A DNA stretch of 64,000 nucleotides. It comes from Hordeum vulgare subsp. vulgare (taxonomy: Eukaryota; Streptophyta; Magnoliopsida; Poales; Poaceae). Under the pieces are notes generated by a model. That model ran no database searches. It was not told the DNA's origin and worked only from the letters and a program-made list of their open reading frames with translations. This document shows positions 31,499 through 42,003 of this stretch, piece by piece. Made by a program: the position numbers and the translations under genes. Where the stretch lies: positions 535,254,316 to 535,318,315 of the forward strand of contig NC_058519.1 of NCBI RefSeq assembly GCF_904849725.1, given 5' to 3'. Every line of letters starts with the position of its first letter. Within the stretch, counting starts at the first letter, position 1.

Positions 31499-32604
31499 AA
31501 CTTCATAGATTTGGCCATGAGAGCCATGTAATAAGTCTTTTTAGGAATCAAACTACTTTTGTGATATCTCGAAAAATCCTTATGTCGCCCTTAAGGCGTT
31601 TTGAAATGCTTGATCCGCCGTTTGAGGCATTATTGTGATGCTTGACCCGCCACTGAGGCGTTTTTCATGATGCTTGATCCTCCATGGCTATAGTGATTTT
31701 GATCATCAACCTGTTTTTTAAGCTTGAAAACATATATCAAACCATCTCAGTGAGTAATGGGTGACAATAAATAGCAACCGCCCCAAGATGTTTTGAGGCG
31801 AGTCAGAAAAAAGTCTGAAAAACCTTGTGGCAGTGCTAGGAAGGTAAAAAATAGCAATTTCGTCGGCTCATCAGGTCGCGACAGGATAAGGCGAGTTAAA
31901 AAAACTCAAGCGCCACCCAAGGGAGACTTTTTGTATCAAAACCTCAAGTATTTAGACCGGCTGATCATGCACAAGTCAAGCTTCAGTGAAGCGGGTTCAA
32001 TGAACCAATGGTTTCTCTATTTTCCATGTGAGGCGCTTGCCGGTACCAGACATGTTTTAAGCAAGGCAAGTACAGGGTCCATGAGCGGAATAACTCGCCA
32101 AGAGTTCAAGGGTCCACATGGCGATTCGGCCAACACACAGTCCAGTATAACCATTTGTAATGCGGTAATTTTTCGCAGGCCAAATGGGTAGTAAGGCTGA
32201 TCTCAGTGAGAGGAAGCCCCCAAGTGACCTATGATTAAGGGAAAGACCGTCATAGGATTGTAGAAGCGTATACGCTATTACCACAAAACGACTTGGGAAC
32301 ACACTGTCCTCAAGTAAGCCGGTCTAATCCACAGAATCACATAAGGTGCCTATGTTTGAATCGCGCGCTTGTGGCGACTTCGGTCCTCTTTGGCTTATCG
32401 ATACCCAGTTTTGTAATAAGCGCATTGTGGCGACTTAAGCTCTTTGGTATGGATAGTGTCCATGTTTGGGCGACTTGTTGATGAAAGAATAAAGATCCAT
32501 ACTTTTCAATAAGATGAATTAGCAGGAAAGCCCCCAAGTCGGGAGGCGTTTAATTTTATTGCTTTATAAGAAATGAAAAACTTACAAAACGTAGAGCTAA
32601 TAGC
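31499..32604. other. Intergenic region between the opposing gene and integrase
   Basis: No ORF of note. Contains scattered AAGCCCCCAAGT motifs (about 32213 and 32527), which resemble the start of the intron repeats, and short CCGCC(A/G)...GAGGCG repeats around 31610-31665. Presumably holds the 3' ends of both convergent transcripts. Confidence 0.5.
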
Positions 32605-33518
32605 TCAAGTGTAATAAGGCCGCAAGTGGGCTATGTTCCAGGGGCGAGTTGACTCAGCCTCCGTGGTTGGCCGATCAGGCCGTAGATCCACCAGATAGTA
32701 AGACCTGTTGCGAAGGTTTTTGCTGACGACGAACGATCCCTCCCATGGCGGTGATAACTTATGCATGCCAGTACGATCTTGTATCAGCCGAAGCACTAGG
32801 TCGCCTTCGTGAATGGTTCGGCTCTTGACCCGGCGGTTGTGATAACGCCGTAAGTCCTGCTGATAAATGGCCGATCGGGCTGCGGCCAAATCACGTGCTT
32901 CCTCTAAGGCGTCCAAAGAATCTTGACGCGCCGGTTCGTTGTCCTGTTCCACATAAGCGGCGACTCTAGGCGAGTCATGCCTTATGTCAGTGGGAAGAAC
33001 GCCTTCTGCTCCATAGACCAGAAAGAAAGGGGTAAAACCCGTAGACCGGTTCGGGGTGGTCCGGATGCTCCATAGTACCGAAGGAAACTCCTCAACCCAA
33101 CACCCCAGGGTTCGTTCCAAGGGAACCATGAGTTTGGGTTTGATTCCCCGCGAAACTTCTGGTTCACCCGCTCCGCCTGTCCATTAGATTGTGGGTGAGC
33201 AACCGCAGAAACATCAAGCCGGATGTGCTCACGACGGCAAAACTCCTGCATCGCCCCTTGAGACAGATTAGTGTCGTTATCAGTAATGATACTGTGCGGA
33301 TATCCGAACCGGAAGATCAATTTTTTCAAGAATTTGACCGCTCCCTCCGCATCGCAAGCTCCAACAGGCTCTGCTTCAACCCATTTGATGAACTTATCAA
33401 CCGCCACCAGGAAATGGGTTTTCTTGTTGGACGACATCTTAAAGGGGCCAACCATGTCTAACCCCCAAACCGCGAAAGGCCAAGTGATGGGTATCATCCT
33501 TAGTTCTTGAGCCGGCAC
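32605..33518 (-). pseudogene. Integrase core and C-terminal region of the Tat element
   Basis: The catalytic core is at 33518 to about 33150: WGLDMVGPF (first Asp), ITDNDTNLS (second Asp) and HPQSNGQAERVNQKF (Glu), so the D-D-E triad is present. A frameshift near 33130-33150 separates it from the remainder (33129 to 32605), which has TTPNRSTGFTPFFLVYGAEG, a basic EEARDLAAARSAIYQQDLRR helix and the C-terminal strand region GDLVLRLIQD ... PWEGSFVV, ending HLRPYYT. The enzyme would insert the cDNA into chromosomes. The frameshift disables this copy. Confidence 0.88.
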
Positions 33519-33554
33519 ATGGGCCTGTCGCCCGTAACGTTGGTATCCATCACA

Positions 33555-34430
33555 TCAACGAAATATCTCCTCTGCATCTGCATGGGCCGTCAACCAGAAG
33601 AAACCATGACGGAACGCCTTTGAAACCAAGGAGCGTGACCCGGCGTGATGCCCACAATCTCCGAAATGAATGTCATTTAGAATTATGCACCCTTCTTCGG
33701 AGGAAACACATCTTTGAAAAACCCCGGAAGTGCTCCGTTTATATAGTTGACCATTGATGATCACCATGGATTTGCTTCGCCGAACGATTTGGCGAGCCAA
33801 CACTTCATCCGTAGGTAACTCGCCTCGGGCGAGATAGGCCAGATAAGGAAGAACCCAATCCGGCGTAACATGGAGAGCCGCCACGAACTGGGACTCGGGA
33901 TCTGGTATTGCCAATTCCTCCTCTGAAGGCAACCTTACGGAAGGATTATGAAGAGTATCCAGAAAAACATTGGGGGGAACCGGCTTACGCTGGGAACCGA
34001 GACGTGAAAGGGCATCAGCTGCTTCGTTAAGGCGCCGGTTAATGTGATCGACCTGATAGCCATGGAAATGACCCTCCACGTTGGACACAGCCCTCCTGTA
34101 AGCCGCCATCAAGGGGTCCCGAGAATCCCAAGTGCCTAAAACTTGCTGAGCCACGAGATCAGAGTCGCCGAAACATCTGACCCACGAAAGGTTCATCTCC
34201 TTGGCGAGTCGTAAGCCGTGAAGCAAAGCTTCGTATTCCGCAGCATTGTTGGTACATGGAAACATGAGTCGGAGGACGTAACAGAATTTGTCCCCTTGAG
34301 GCGATATCAGCACCACACCAGCCCCCGAGCCTTCCAACTGTCTAGATCCGTCAAAATAAATAGTCCAATATGTAAGGTCAGGCCTGTCTTCTGGGATCTG
34401 TAACTCGGTCCAATCATTGACGAAATCAAC
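33555..34430 (-). pseudogene. Second (archaeal-type) RNase H and integrase zinc finger
   Basis: Starting from about 34430 the frame shows an RNase H fold with all acidic residues visible: YFDGSRQLEGSGAGVVLI (Asp), NNAAEYEALLHGLRLA (Glu), CFGDSDLVAQQVLG (Asp) and NEAADALSRLG (Asp). An RNase H of this kind, additional to the RT-linked one, is known from the Tat lineage and is archaeal-like. After a linker (PDWVLPYLAYLARGELPTDE) comes the integrase N-terminal zinc-binding region with DIHFGDCGHHAGSRSLV. The frame stops at 33555 before the catalytic core (a stop and frame change relative to 33518). It removes RNA from RNA-DNA hybrids during cDNA synthesis. Confidence 0.85.
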
Positions 34431-34785
34431 CAAGGCGTGAGACTTGATAGCCGTGCAGGGGGTGTATCGCACGTGGTGCGGCCCAAGTTCGATCACCCAC
34501 TTGGCAATTCGCCCTGTCGCCTCCCGATTCTGGAATGTCCCCGAGGGGAGCGGAGCTAACCACCGTGATGGGATGCTCTTGAAAATCATGTGTAAGCTTC
34601 CGGCTTGCCATAGAGACGCCATAAACTAATTTTTCCCAGTGTGGGTATCGCTGCTTGGAAAGAGTTAGCACTTCGCTGATAAAATACACCGGGCGTTGCA
34701 CAGGGTATTCCTTCCCTTCCTCCTTCCTTTCGACGACCACCGCCACACTCACCGCTTTGGAGTTTGCTGCAATATATAAAAGCAT
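34431..34785 (-). pseudogene. RT-linked RNase H domain, frameshifted
   Basis: Directly follows RT. Recognisable by LLYIAANSKAVSVAVVVERK, PVYFISEVLTLSKQRYPHWE and KLVYGVSMASRKLTHDFQEH, the usual Gypsy RNase H order. A frameshift near 34600 moves the rest into the frame that begins upstream of 34622 (IAKWVIELGPHHVRYTPCTA). The first catalytic Asp is not evident, in line with this domain being degenerate where a second RNase H is present. Confidence 0.78.
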
Positions 34786-34788
34786 GGG

Positions 34789-35718
34789 CTATTTCTTAGT
34801 CGGGGCGGCCAAGACCGGCGGGTTGACCAGCTGCCGCTTTAAGGCTTCGAAAGCTTCATCGGCTTCTTCTGTCCAAACAAAATGGTCAAATTTCCTAAGA
34901 AATTGATGAAGGGGAATAGATTTCTCTCCCAGACGGCTTATGAAACGACTTAAGGCCGCTATGCGACCCGCCATCCGTTGGACTTGATTAATATTCGCTA
35001 GTTTCCCCAGGGAGGTAACTGCTCCGGTCTTGTCCGGGTTAGCTTCGATGCCGCGCTCAGACACGAGGAAGCCCAACAACTTTCCCGCAGGAACACCAAA
35101 AACACACTTGGTGGGATTAAGCTTCATCTGATATACCCGCAGATTATCAAAAGTTTCCTTGAGATCTTCCAATAGCGTTTCCTTCCTATGGGTTTTAACC
35201 ACAATGTCATCAACATAGGCATGGACGTTGCATCCGATTTGGCCACGGAGGCAATTTTGAATGCAGTGCTGATAAGTCGCCCCTGCACTTTTGAGTCCGA
35301 ATGGCATGGACACATAGCAAAAAGCCCCAAAGGGGGTTATAAAAGCTGTTTTCTCTTGATATTCCACGGCCATCTTGATTTGGTGATATCCAGAATAAGC
35401 GTCCAGGAAGCACAAACGTTCGCATCCCGCCACTGAATCAATAATTTGGTCGATGCGGGGAAGAGCGAAAGGATCCTTCGGACAAGCTCTGTTAAGGTCC
35501 GTGTAATCAATGCACATACGGAAGGTACCATTATTCTTGAGTACCAAGACCGGGTTAGCCAACCATTTGGGGTGGAACACCTCTACGATGAATCCAGCGG
35601 CCTCCCCGATTGCCTTGCATCGTTCCTCATTGAACCTACGAAGATATTGCTGAATAGGTTTTGCCTTTGGGTCAATATTAAGGTGGTGCTCAGCGAATTC
35701 TCTCGACACACCAGGCAT
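34789..35718 (-). pseudogene. Reverse transcriptase of the Tat element
   Basis: One open stretch of 309 codons covers most of the RT domain: QYLRRFNEERCKAIGEAAGF, FRMCIDYTDLNRACPKDPF, FLDAYSGYHQIKMA (first catalytic Asp), FGAFCYVSMPFGLKSAGATY, AYVDDIVVKTH (the YVDD motif with the other two Asp) and LGFLVSERGIEANPDKTGAV. Motifs are intact. The frame ends at TAG 34789 within the connection to RNase H (...NPPVLAAPTKK), where related elements read on. Synthesises cDNA from the element RNA in virus-like particles. Confidence 0.9.
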
Positions 35719-35781
35719 GTCAGAAGGTTTCCATGTGAAGATGTCCCGATTCTCACGGATGAATTCGATGAGCGCGCTTTC

Positions 35782-37004
35782 CTATTTGGGATCCAGACCC
35801 GTCCCAATAGTGAACTTCTTGGTTGAGTCGCGAGGGACGAAATCCACCGTTTTAGTGTCATCAGTTGGCTTGAATTTGAGGGGTGGCTCAACATCTGTCG
35901 TTGGCTTTTTTAGGGGTGACATATCAGCCGGATCAACATTGGCCTGGTGATATTTGAGCTCCTCCGCAGCACAGACGACTTCTGCATAAGCCGCATCCCC
36001 TTCTTCACATTCTCTTGCAATCCTTCTATCACCATCAACCATGATGGGTCCTTTAGGACCAGGCATCTTGAGTTTAAGGTAAACATAGCATGGGCGAGCC
36101 ATGAACCGGGCCTAAGCCGGCCGCCCAAACAGCGCATGATAGGGACTTTTAACTTGACCACCTCAAACATCAGCGACTCACTCCTGTAATTAGATGCTGT
36201 TCCAAATGCAACTGTGAGCCTGACTCGGCCTATGGGGTACGCTGATTTGCCTGGGACGATCCCGTGGAATACCGTGGTTGAAGGCATCCAATCTTTCTCC
36301 AACAGGTTCATCCTTTGGAAAGTGTCGAAGTACAAAATGTTGATGTTGCTGCCACCATCCATCAGTACTTTCGACAAGGTATATCCCCCAACTTGGGGAG
36401 CCACGACCAACGCTAAGTCGCCGGGATTGTCAACTCTTGGCGGGTGATCCTCCCTACTCCATGATATGGTCTGCTCGGACCAGTGGAGGTATCTAGGGAG
36501 TGCCGGCTCAGACACACTGTACGCTCGGTGACTCACCTTTTTATCACGCCTGCAAGCATTGGTGGTGAAAACGTGGTACTGCCCATTGCTTAACTGCTTG
36601 GGATTGTTGCGGAAGCCGCCATTATCATCCTGCCCCTGCGAAGCCCCCTGTGGGGGTGGTTGCTGAAAAACTCCAGGCGGGTTATACCATTGCTGGTGAT
36701 GCACTGGATACTGGCCGCTGCTTGGCTGCGAGCCACCCTGAGCCCCAGGTTCGGGGAAACCACCGAAGGGGTTCTGGCGTTGATTGGGCGCGTCGAACTG
36801 TTCCTGTCGTTGGTCCGGGTCACCGCTTTGCCCTTTTTTGATCGCCTCCGCCCGAAACTCTCGCATCACGTAACAGTCCTCCGAGGAATGAGTCTCCGGT
36901 CCGTCTGCCATGGCGTGGTGCGGGTAGGGGCCCTTGAGTAACTCATTATAGTTGCGGATTTTTGCCACTTTAACCCCTACTTTTCTTCTGGCGCTGGTTG
37001 CCAT
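35782..37004 (-). pseudogene. Protease and flanking pol sequence of the Tat element
   Basis: The upstream half (37004 to about 36550) is a Gln/Pro/Gly-rich linker (QRQNPFGGFPEPGAQGGSQP). The protease follows with the intact active-site strand VLMDGGSNINILYFDTF and FHGIVPGKSAYPIGRVRLTV, then FGTASNYRSESLMFEVVKLK. A frameshift near 36110 moves the continuation (YVYLKLKMPGPKGPIMVDGD) to the frame 36102 to 35782, which links to RT. The protease would process the gag-pol polyprotein. Cleavage sites are not predictable here. Confidence 0.82.
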
Positions 37005-38040
37005 TATTGGTGTTGGTGTTGGCGACTAAGTCCGAAGACTCTTCCTGCTGCCTTCTCTTGCTATTAGCTCCCTGATTATGGCGGGCGTGTCCCTGGAACC
37101 GGGTATGATTTTTAGATGACTCGCCCTTCCTTGGCGAGTTAGCTTTACCACCATCCTCGTCGGGATCCTTGGTGTCGTCCGCCTCCGCGTACCTAGTGAG
37201 GGTGTCCATTAGCTCCCCCATGTCTTGGACATTTCGCTGGAGTCGCCCCAACTTCTGCACCAAAGGCTCGTAGTGGCAATTCTGCTCGAGGATCAGCACA
37301 GCCTGCGCCGCCGTAATACCGTCTAACGAGTGAATGACTTCCGCGACCCGCTGCGACCAGTGGTGGGCCGACTCATCCGGGCGTTGAATGCAGTACTGTA
37401 GATCGACTATTGTCATCAGACGCTTGCAGGTTCCTCAGAAGTTTTTGACAAAATGCTCTTTCAATTCAGCCCAAGTCTGGAAGGAGTTGGCCGCTAAGTT
37501 CTTTAACCAAGTACGCGCCGTCCCTTCGAGCATCATTGTGAAGTATCTGGCGCATACTGCTTCGCTTACATCGAGCATGTCCATGGCGATTTCATAACTC
37601 TCGACCCACGACGCCGGCTCAAGGTCCGGAGTGTAGTTAGGCACCTTTCTTGGCCCTTTAAAATCCTTGGGCATTCGCTCGTTCCGAAGGGCGGGGGCCA
37701 AGCACGGCACCCCCACTTGTCCGCCGCTCCCAACAAGAGGCGCTGGGGCGACTTGGATGTCCGGGTGATCCCGACCTGGCGGGTCTCGATGATCAGGCGA
37801 GTTGTCCTGGGGGAAGGGCCGCAGTCCGCTGGTTATAGCGGGCTGGTCCTCTGGCCGACTCCTGGTGCGGCTTGCCTGGGGAGTGGAATGCAGCCTATCA
37901 GGGCTGTGTGAGAACTGGGTGTTTTGAACCACCGCCGTCTTCAACATCTCAATGGCGTTCCTCGCCTCTATCTCGGCAGGAGTGTTGCCGTGAATCGGAA
38001 GGGATTCCAAATGGCGAGTTGCGGCAAGGACGTTGTCCAC
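36970..38040 (-). pseudogene. Central gag (capsid) of the Tat element
   Basis: Two pieces, 38040-37435 and 37416-36970. The first holds the retrotransposon gag capsid core: KVPNYTPDLEPASWVESYEI, AVCARYFTMMLEGTARTWLK and NSFQTWAELKEHFVKNF, then a stop (TGA, 37435) where the protein should continue. The second continues the capsid (LQYCIQRPDESAHHWSQRVA) and ends in a basic, nucleocapsid-like tail (KRRQQEESSD). No CCHC zinc knuckle was seen. Forms the particle in which reverse transcription happens. Confidence 0.82.
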
Positions 38041-38067
38041 CGGGTTGGAAAAGTGACCTTGAGGTGT

Positions 38068-38661
38068 CTAGGATCGGGGAACGCGATCCACAGCTGGTTG
38101 AAACGGCGGGTTCGGTGGCTGGCCGGGCCCTCCTCCCGGGGCGGCTCCCGCCCCGGGAGTTCGTGGAGTGTCGAACAGGCGGGTCGGGTTGAGATCAGGG
38201 GGCAGGCGACCCTGGTGCTTCCGCTGATGGACGGCGTCATATGCGCGCTGGTGCCTTTCGAGCCGCCAGTTGTCGGTATTCAAGAGAGCTATCTCAGCGG
38301 TAATTTGAGCTTGCCGGGTCTCGATCCTGGCGGACTCCACCTCGGCATCCCGCTGAGCCTTTGCCACCCCTTCTCTTAGCTTCGTCAATTCCGTGTTTAC
38401 CGCCTCCTGGTTTTCCGGTGTGATGGGGGTCGCCATGAGCCTTGTTATTTCCGCTGCTAACTCCACCAAAATCACGGCCGGGCTTCTAGACGTCTCGCGA
38501 GTTCCATCTCCGCCTGCCGGGTTTGGCGAGGGTTGAGTCGCCCCTGCCATGTAAACGGCGATCTGACGGCGAGTCCGGTCAAGAACTTCAGGGTCCATGG
38601 CCAGTGAAAAGCCCCCAAGGCAGCCCCCGTGTAGAGACTGGATTGAATCTGAATCGCCCAT
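38068..38661 (-). pseudogene. N-terminal gag of the Tat element
   Basis: The frame starts MGDSDSIQSL. It has a helical, Glu/Arg-rich part likely to be coiled coil (AVNTELTKLREGVAKAQRDA, IETRQAQITAEIALLNTDNW) and a Pro/Gly-rich tail. It ends with TAG at 38068, 28 bases before the next gag piece at 38040. A stop plus frameshift therefore separates the parts. The start at 38661 lies about 370 bases after the primer site, a plausible leader length. Confidence 0.7.
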
Positions 38662-39033
38662 GGACGATTCGTCATCAGTGTTGACCGGCGTGGTTTCCTA
38701 GGTCGCCGAGTGTTCTGGCTCCTCAGATCCCTGCGTGAATCCAACAAAGACCGGGCGGGTTAGGTTTGGCGTCACGACTGAGCGGGCGTACCTGGCCGGC
38801 TCGACGATGTCGGATAAGGTGTCCGACTCAGGCACGGGCGATCCAATCATGCCGATGAAGACGCTGATCCTGCCGAAGGGGACCATGTAACCAGATTCTA
38901 TCGAATCCGCCTCGGGCCCCCATCAAGTTGTTGATGTAGTACTTCCCGCGGCGGCTCCGGGTCATGAGCCCCGTCGCGTAGCTCCTAAACCCTGGTAGGG
39001 CTCCCTTTGAGAACTCAACTCCACCATGCGCAG
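38662..39033 (-). other. Untranslated leader of the Tat element
   Basis: Between primer site and gag start. No ORF of note. Presumably contains the packaging signal. Confidence 0.5.
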
Positions 39034-39051
39034 GCCCCACGGTGGGCGCCA
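39034..39051 (-). promoter_or_regulatory. Primer-binding site, tRNA-Lys type
   Basis: The plus strand reads GCCCCACGGTGGGCGCCA, which equals the 3' end of plant tRNA-Lys(CTT) including CCA. The minus strand is therefore its perfect 18-base complement. It sits two bases from the LTR start at 39054. Confidence 0.88.
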
Positions 39052-39053
39052 AC

Positions 39054-39563
39054 TGTCGTGGTTTTGTCACGGCAGATGTCCTCCTGAAAGGACCTAATGT
39101 TGGAGCCATCGCACCTTGGTGGCGACTCAAAGGGGTTTGAACGGGAGCGGTACAGAGATTTACCCAGGTTTGGCCCCTCGTGAGGAGGTAAAAGCCTACG
39201 TCTTGCTTTGTGTTGTATTGATGGAGTTTCGATTACAAGGAGGGTGTAACTCGCCTGACCTAGCACTCGATGATTTCTAACCTACCCTCTTTCTCCCTGG
39301 GACTCGCCTTTATATACAGGTCGAGTCCTTAGGGTTTACAAGGGTCATTTCCTTTACACAAATCGTGACTCTTGCGATCTCTAAGTCGCCCTCTTTCCAA
39401 GGCTTGGAGACCTTCTCTATTATGGACTCCTTCCGAAGGTTTAGAACCGCCATATGACTTCCGGCCTTACCAGGCCAAGGCCCAAACCACATTGAGATGA
39501 ATCGCCAGCTTCGGTGACCCGGCCCAACTAGGGCGGGTTATCCAACAGATAATATCCCCAACA
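39054..39563 (-). repeat. 5' LTR of the Tat element
   Basis: 510 bp, plus-strand text TGTCGTGG...CCCCAACA. TATA box on the minus strand at 39308-39318 (GTATATAAAGG). Followed by CCATC (39564-39568). Confidence 0.9.
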
Positions 39564-40244
39564 CCATCGACACACCTATTTATGGCGCCATTGGAAGGTC
39601 TTTTGTTGCAGTAGCACCATCCGAGCTCCTTCTATGCACACGGAGCACTTCAGGACGTCGATCCGGGGCACGACATCGACCAACTTCTCCATCAAGCTGG
39701 AGTAGCTGCTCCGCAGAGGCACGATAGGCCATAGCTGGACACAGAGATCCTTCATGGCCTGCTTCGCCATGCTATGCAGCTTCATGAGCTATTTCATCTG
39801 ATGGCTCAGACTGAGGTCAGGCTTAGGAGTCTGAAACTGAGCCCAACAAAGCCTCTATTGTACATCCCCGTCATGGGTCGTGTAGTACTTGGTCGTTTCT
39901 AACACACTCCAGAGGAGGTCTGTGAAGGTAAGTCAAGAACGCCATATCCGCATAAGAAGGGCATACCTGTTTCCACCAAAGTCACATTGCAATAAGTATT
40001 CCTTACCATTTTCCATCAGCTTGTTCATGCACATCTTATTCAAATAACCTCCAGTCCACCCGTTGTGATTTAAGCACGATGGACACCTTGGAGAGCTCGG
40101 TCATCTGCTCCCGGGATTTCTGCTCCAAGGATTCACACTTAGAGCTGGCCTCTTATAGATCCTATTGAAGCTCTATCACCTGGCCTCATGCTTGTTGCTA
40201 TCAACCTTGAGGGTGTTCAACTTGGCAGCTACCTGTTCGGCCGC

Positions 40245-41773
40245 TGATACGTCTCCAACGTATTTATAATTTTTGATGGTTTCATGATATTATCTTGTCA
40301 AACTTTGGATGTTTTGTATGCCTTTTATATATTCTTTGGGACTAACTTATTAACTCAGTGCAAAGTGCCAGTTTCTGTTTTTTCCATGATTTTGACCCCT
40401 TTCAAAGGAGGATTTTAAACGGAGTCCAAACGGACCGAAACTGCCAAAAAGATTTTTTCTGAAATAGAAAAAGATCAGGAAGCCTGAGAATCACGGCAGG
40501 GGCATGCAGGGACCCCACAAGCCCCCTAGCCGCGCCCAGGGGGGGCCGGCTCCTCCCAGGCTTGTGGGCTCCCTGGGCCACCTCTACCCTAGGTCTTTCG
40601 CCTATAAATTCCCTAAAATCCTAGAAAAAATCAGGAGATTATCGAAAGTGCTTTTCCACCGCCGCAAGCTTCTTTCTCCGCAAGATCCCATCCGGGGCAC
40701 GTTATGATGCCCTCCCGGAGGGGGGGAATCGTATACGGAGGGCTTCTTCATCAACACCATGACCTCTCCAATGATGCGTGAGTAGTTCACCGTTGACCTA
40801 CGGGTCCATAGCTACTAGCTAGATGGCTTCTTCTCTCTCTTGGATCTTCAATACGAAGTTCTCCATGATCTTCATGGAGATCTATCCGATGTAATCTTCT
40901 TTTGCGGTGTGTTTGTCAAGATCCGATGAATTGTGGATTTATGATCAGATTATCTATGAATCTTATTTGAGTTTCTTCTGATCTCTCTTATGCATGATTT
41001 CATATCCTTGTAATTCTCTTCGAGTTGTGGGTTTTGTTTGGCGAACTAGATCTATGATTTTTGCAATAGGAGAAGTGCTTGGTTTTGGGTTCATACCGTG
41101 CGGTGACCTCACCCAGTGACAAAAGGGGTAGCGAGGCATGCATCGTGTTGTTGCCATCAAGGGTAAAAGGATGGGGTTTTCATCATTGGTTTGAGATTAT
41201 CCCTCTACATCATGTCATCTTGCTTAAGGTGTTAGTCTGTTCGTCATGAACTCAATACACTAGATGCATGCTGGATAGCGGTCGATGTGTGGAGTAATAG
41301 TAGTAGATGTATAAAGTATCGGTCTACTTGTCTCAGACGTGATGCCTATATGTATGATCATTGCCTTAGAGATCGTCATGACTTTGCGCGGTTCTATCAA
41401 TTGCTCGACAGTAATTTGTTCACCCACCGTAATATCTGCTATTTTGAGAGAAGCCTCTAGTGAACACTATGGCCCCGGGGTCTACTCCACACCATATTTT
41501 CAGCCTTACACTTTTCTTCGTTGCACTTTCCGCCTTCAGATCTCACTTTTCAATCAATGTTGAAGGGACTGACAACCCCTTTATAGCGTTGTGTGCAAGC
41601 TCTTTGTGTTTGTGCAGGTACTCTGGACTTGACGAGATTACCCTACTGGATTGATACCTTGGTTCTCAAACTGAGGGAAATACTTACTGCTCCTGTGCTG
41701 CATCACCCTTTCCTCTTCAAGGGAAAACCAACGCAAGCTCAAGAGACGACAAAAGGTTTTTATCGACGTAGCA
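40245..41773 (+). repeat. 5' LTR of element IV
   Basis: 1529 bp, TGATACGTCTCCAACG... to ...CGACGTAGCA. Contains an inverted module CCCACAAGCC (40514-40523) / GGCTTGTGGG (40559-40568), a TATA box TATAAAT (40603-40609) and a CATGATCTTCATGGAGATC hairpin-like stretch near 40863. Confidence 0.93.
40603..40609 (+). promoter_or_regulatory. TATA box of element IV 5' LTR
   Basis: TATAAAT in CGCCTATAAATTCCCTAAAA, 35 bases after the inverted GGCTTGTGGG arm. Conserved at 45886-45892 in the 3' LTR. Confidence 0.75.
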
Positions 41774-41783
41774 GAAGGATTTC

Positions 41784-41801
41784 TGGCGCCGTTGCCGGGG
41801 A
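41784..41801 (+). promoter_or_regulatory. Primer-binding site of element IV, tRNA-Asp type
   Basis: TGGCGCCGTTGCCGGGGA, a perfect 18-base complement of the plant tRNA-Asp(GTC) 3' end, ten bases after the LTR. Confidence 0.92.
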
Positions 41802-42003
41802 GGATCAAGTCAAGAACTCATCCAAGTAAGTGTCGCAAACTCATCTCTTGCATTTACTTTTTTGCCTCTTGTTTTCCTCTCTCCCACTTCTGAAAAACAA
41901 AAATTTACATAAAAATCTTTGCCTTTTTTGTTCGCCTTTTCGTTTGCCCTTTTTCTCGCTTGCTCTTTGTTCGCTTGTGTGCTTGCTTGATTGCCGAAGT
42001 CAC

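Larger units (their letters stand above)
26422..39563 (-). mobile_element. Full-length Tat-lineage Gypsy retrotransposon (element III)
   Basis: About 13.1 kb with both LTRs (39054-39563 as 5' LTR, 26422-26931 as 3' LTR, about 5 % different by eye), a tRNA-Lys primer site (39034-39051), a polypurine tract next to 26931, and a complete gene set: gag, protease, RT, two RNase H domains and integrase on the minus strand (38661 to 32605), plus a spliced coiled-coil gene on the plus strand (28120-31498). The second, archaeal-type RNase H and the opposing gene between integrase and 3' LTR are hallmarks of the Tat lineage (Grande, Retand, Ogre relatives). All main ORFs carry frameshifts or stops, so it is dead. 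Its right flank is CCATC, which equals the left flank of the LTR at 24933, not its own left flank CTGTC. Confidence 0.88.

Noticed and set aside
26422..39563. Tat element treated as a simple nested insertion with its own target duplication
   Set aside because: The flanks CTGTC and CCATC do not match. The right flank matches the site before 24933 instead, so a deletion is involved.
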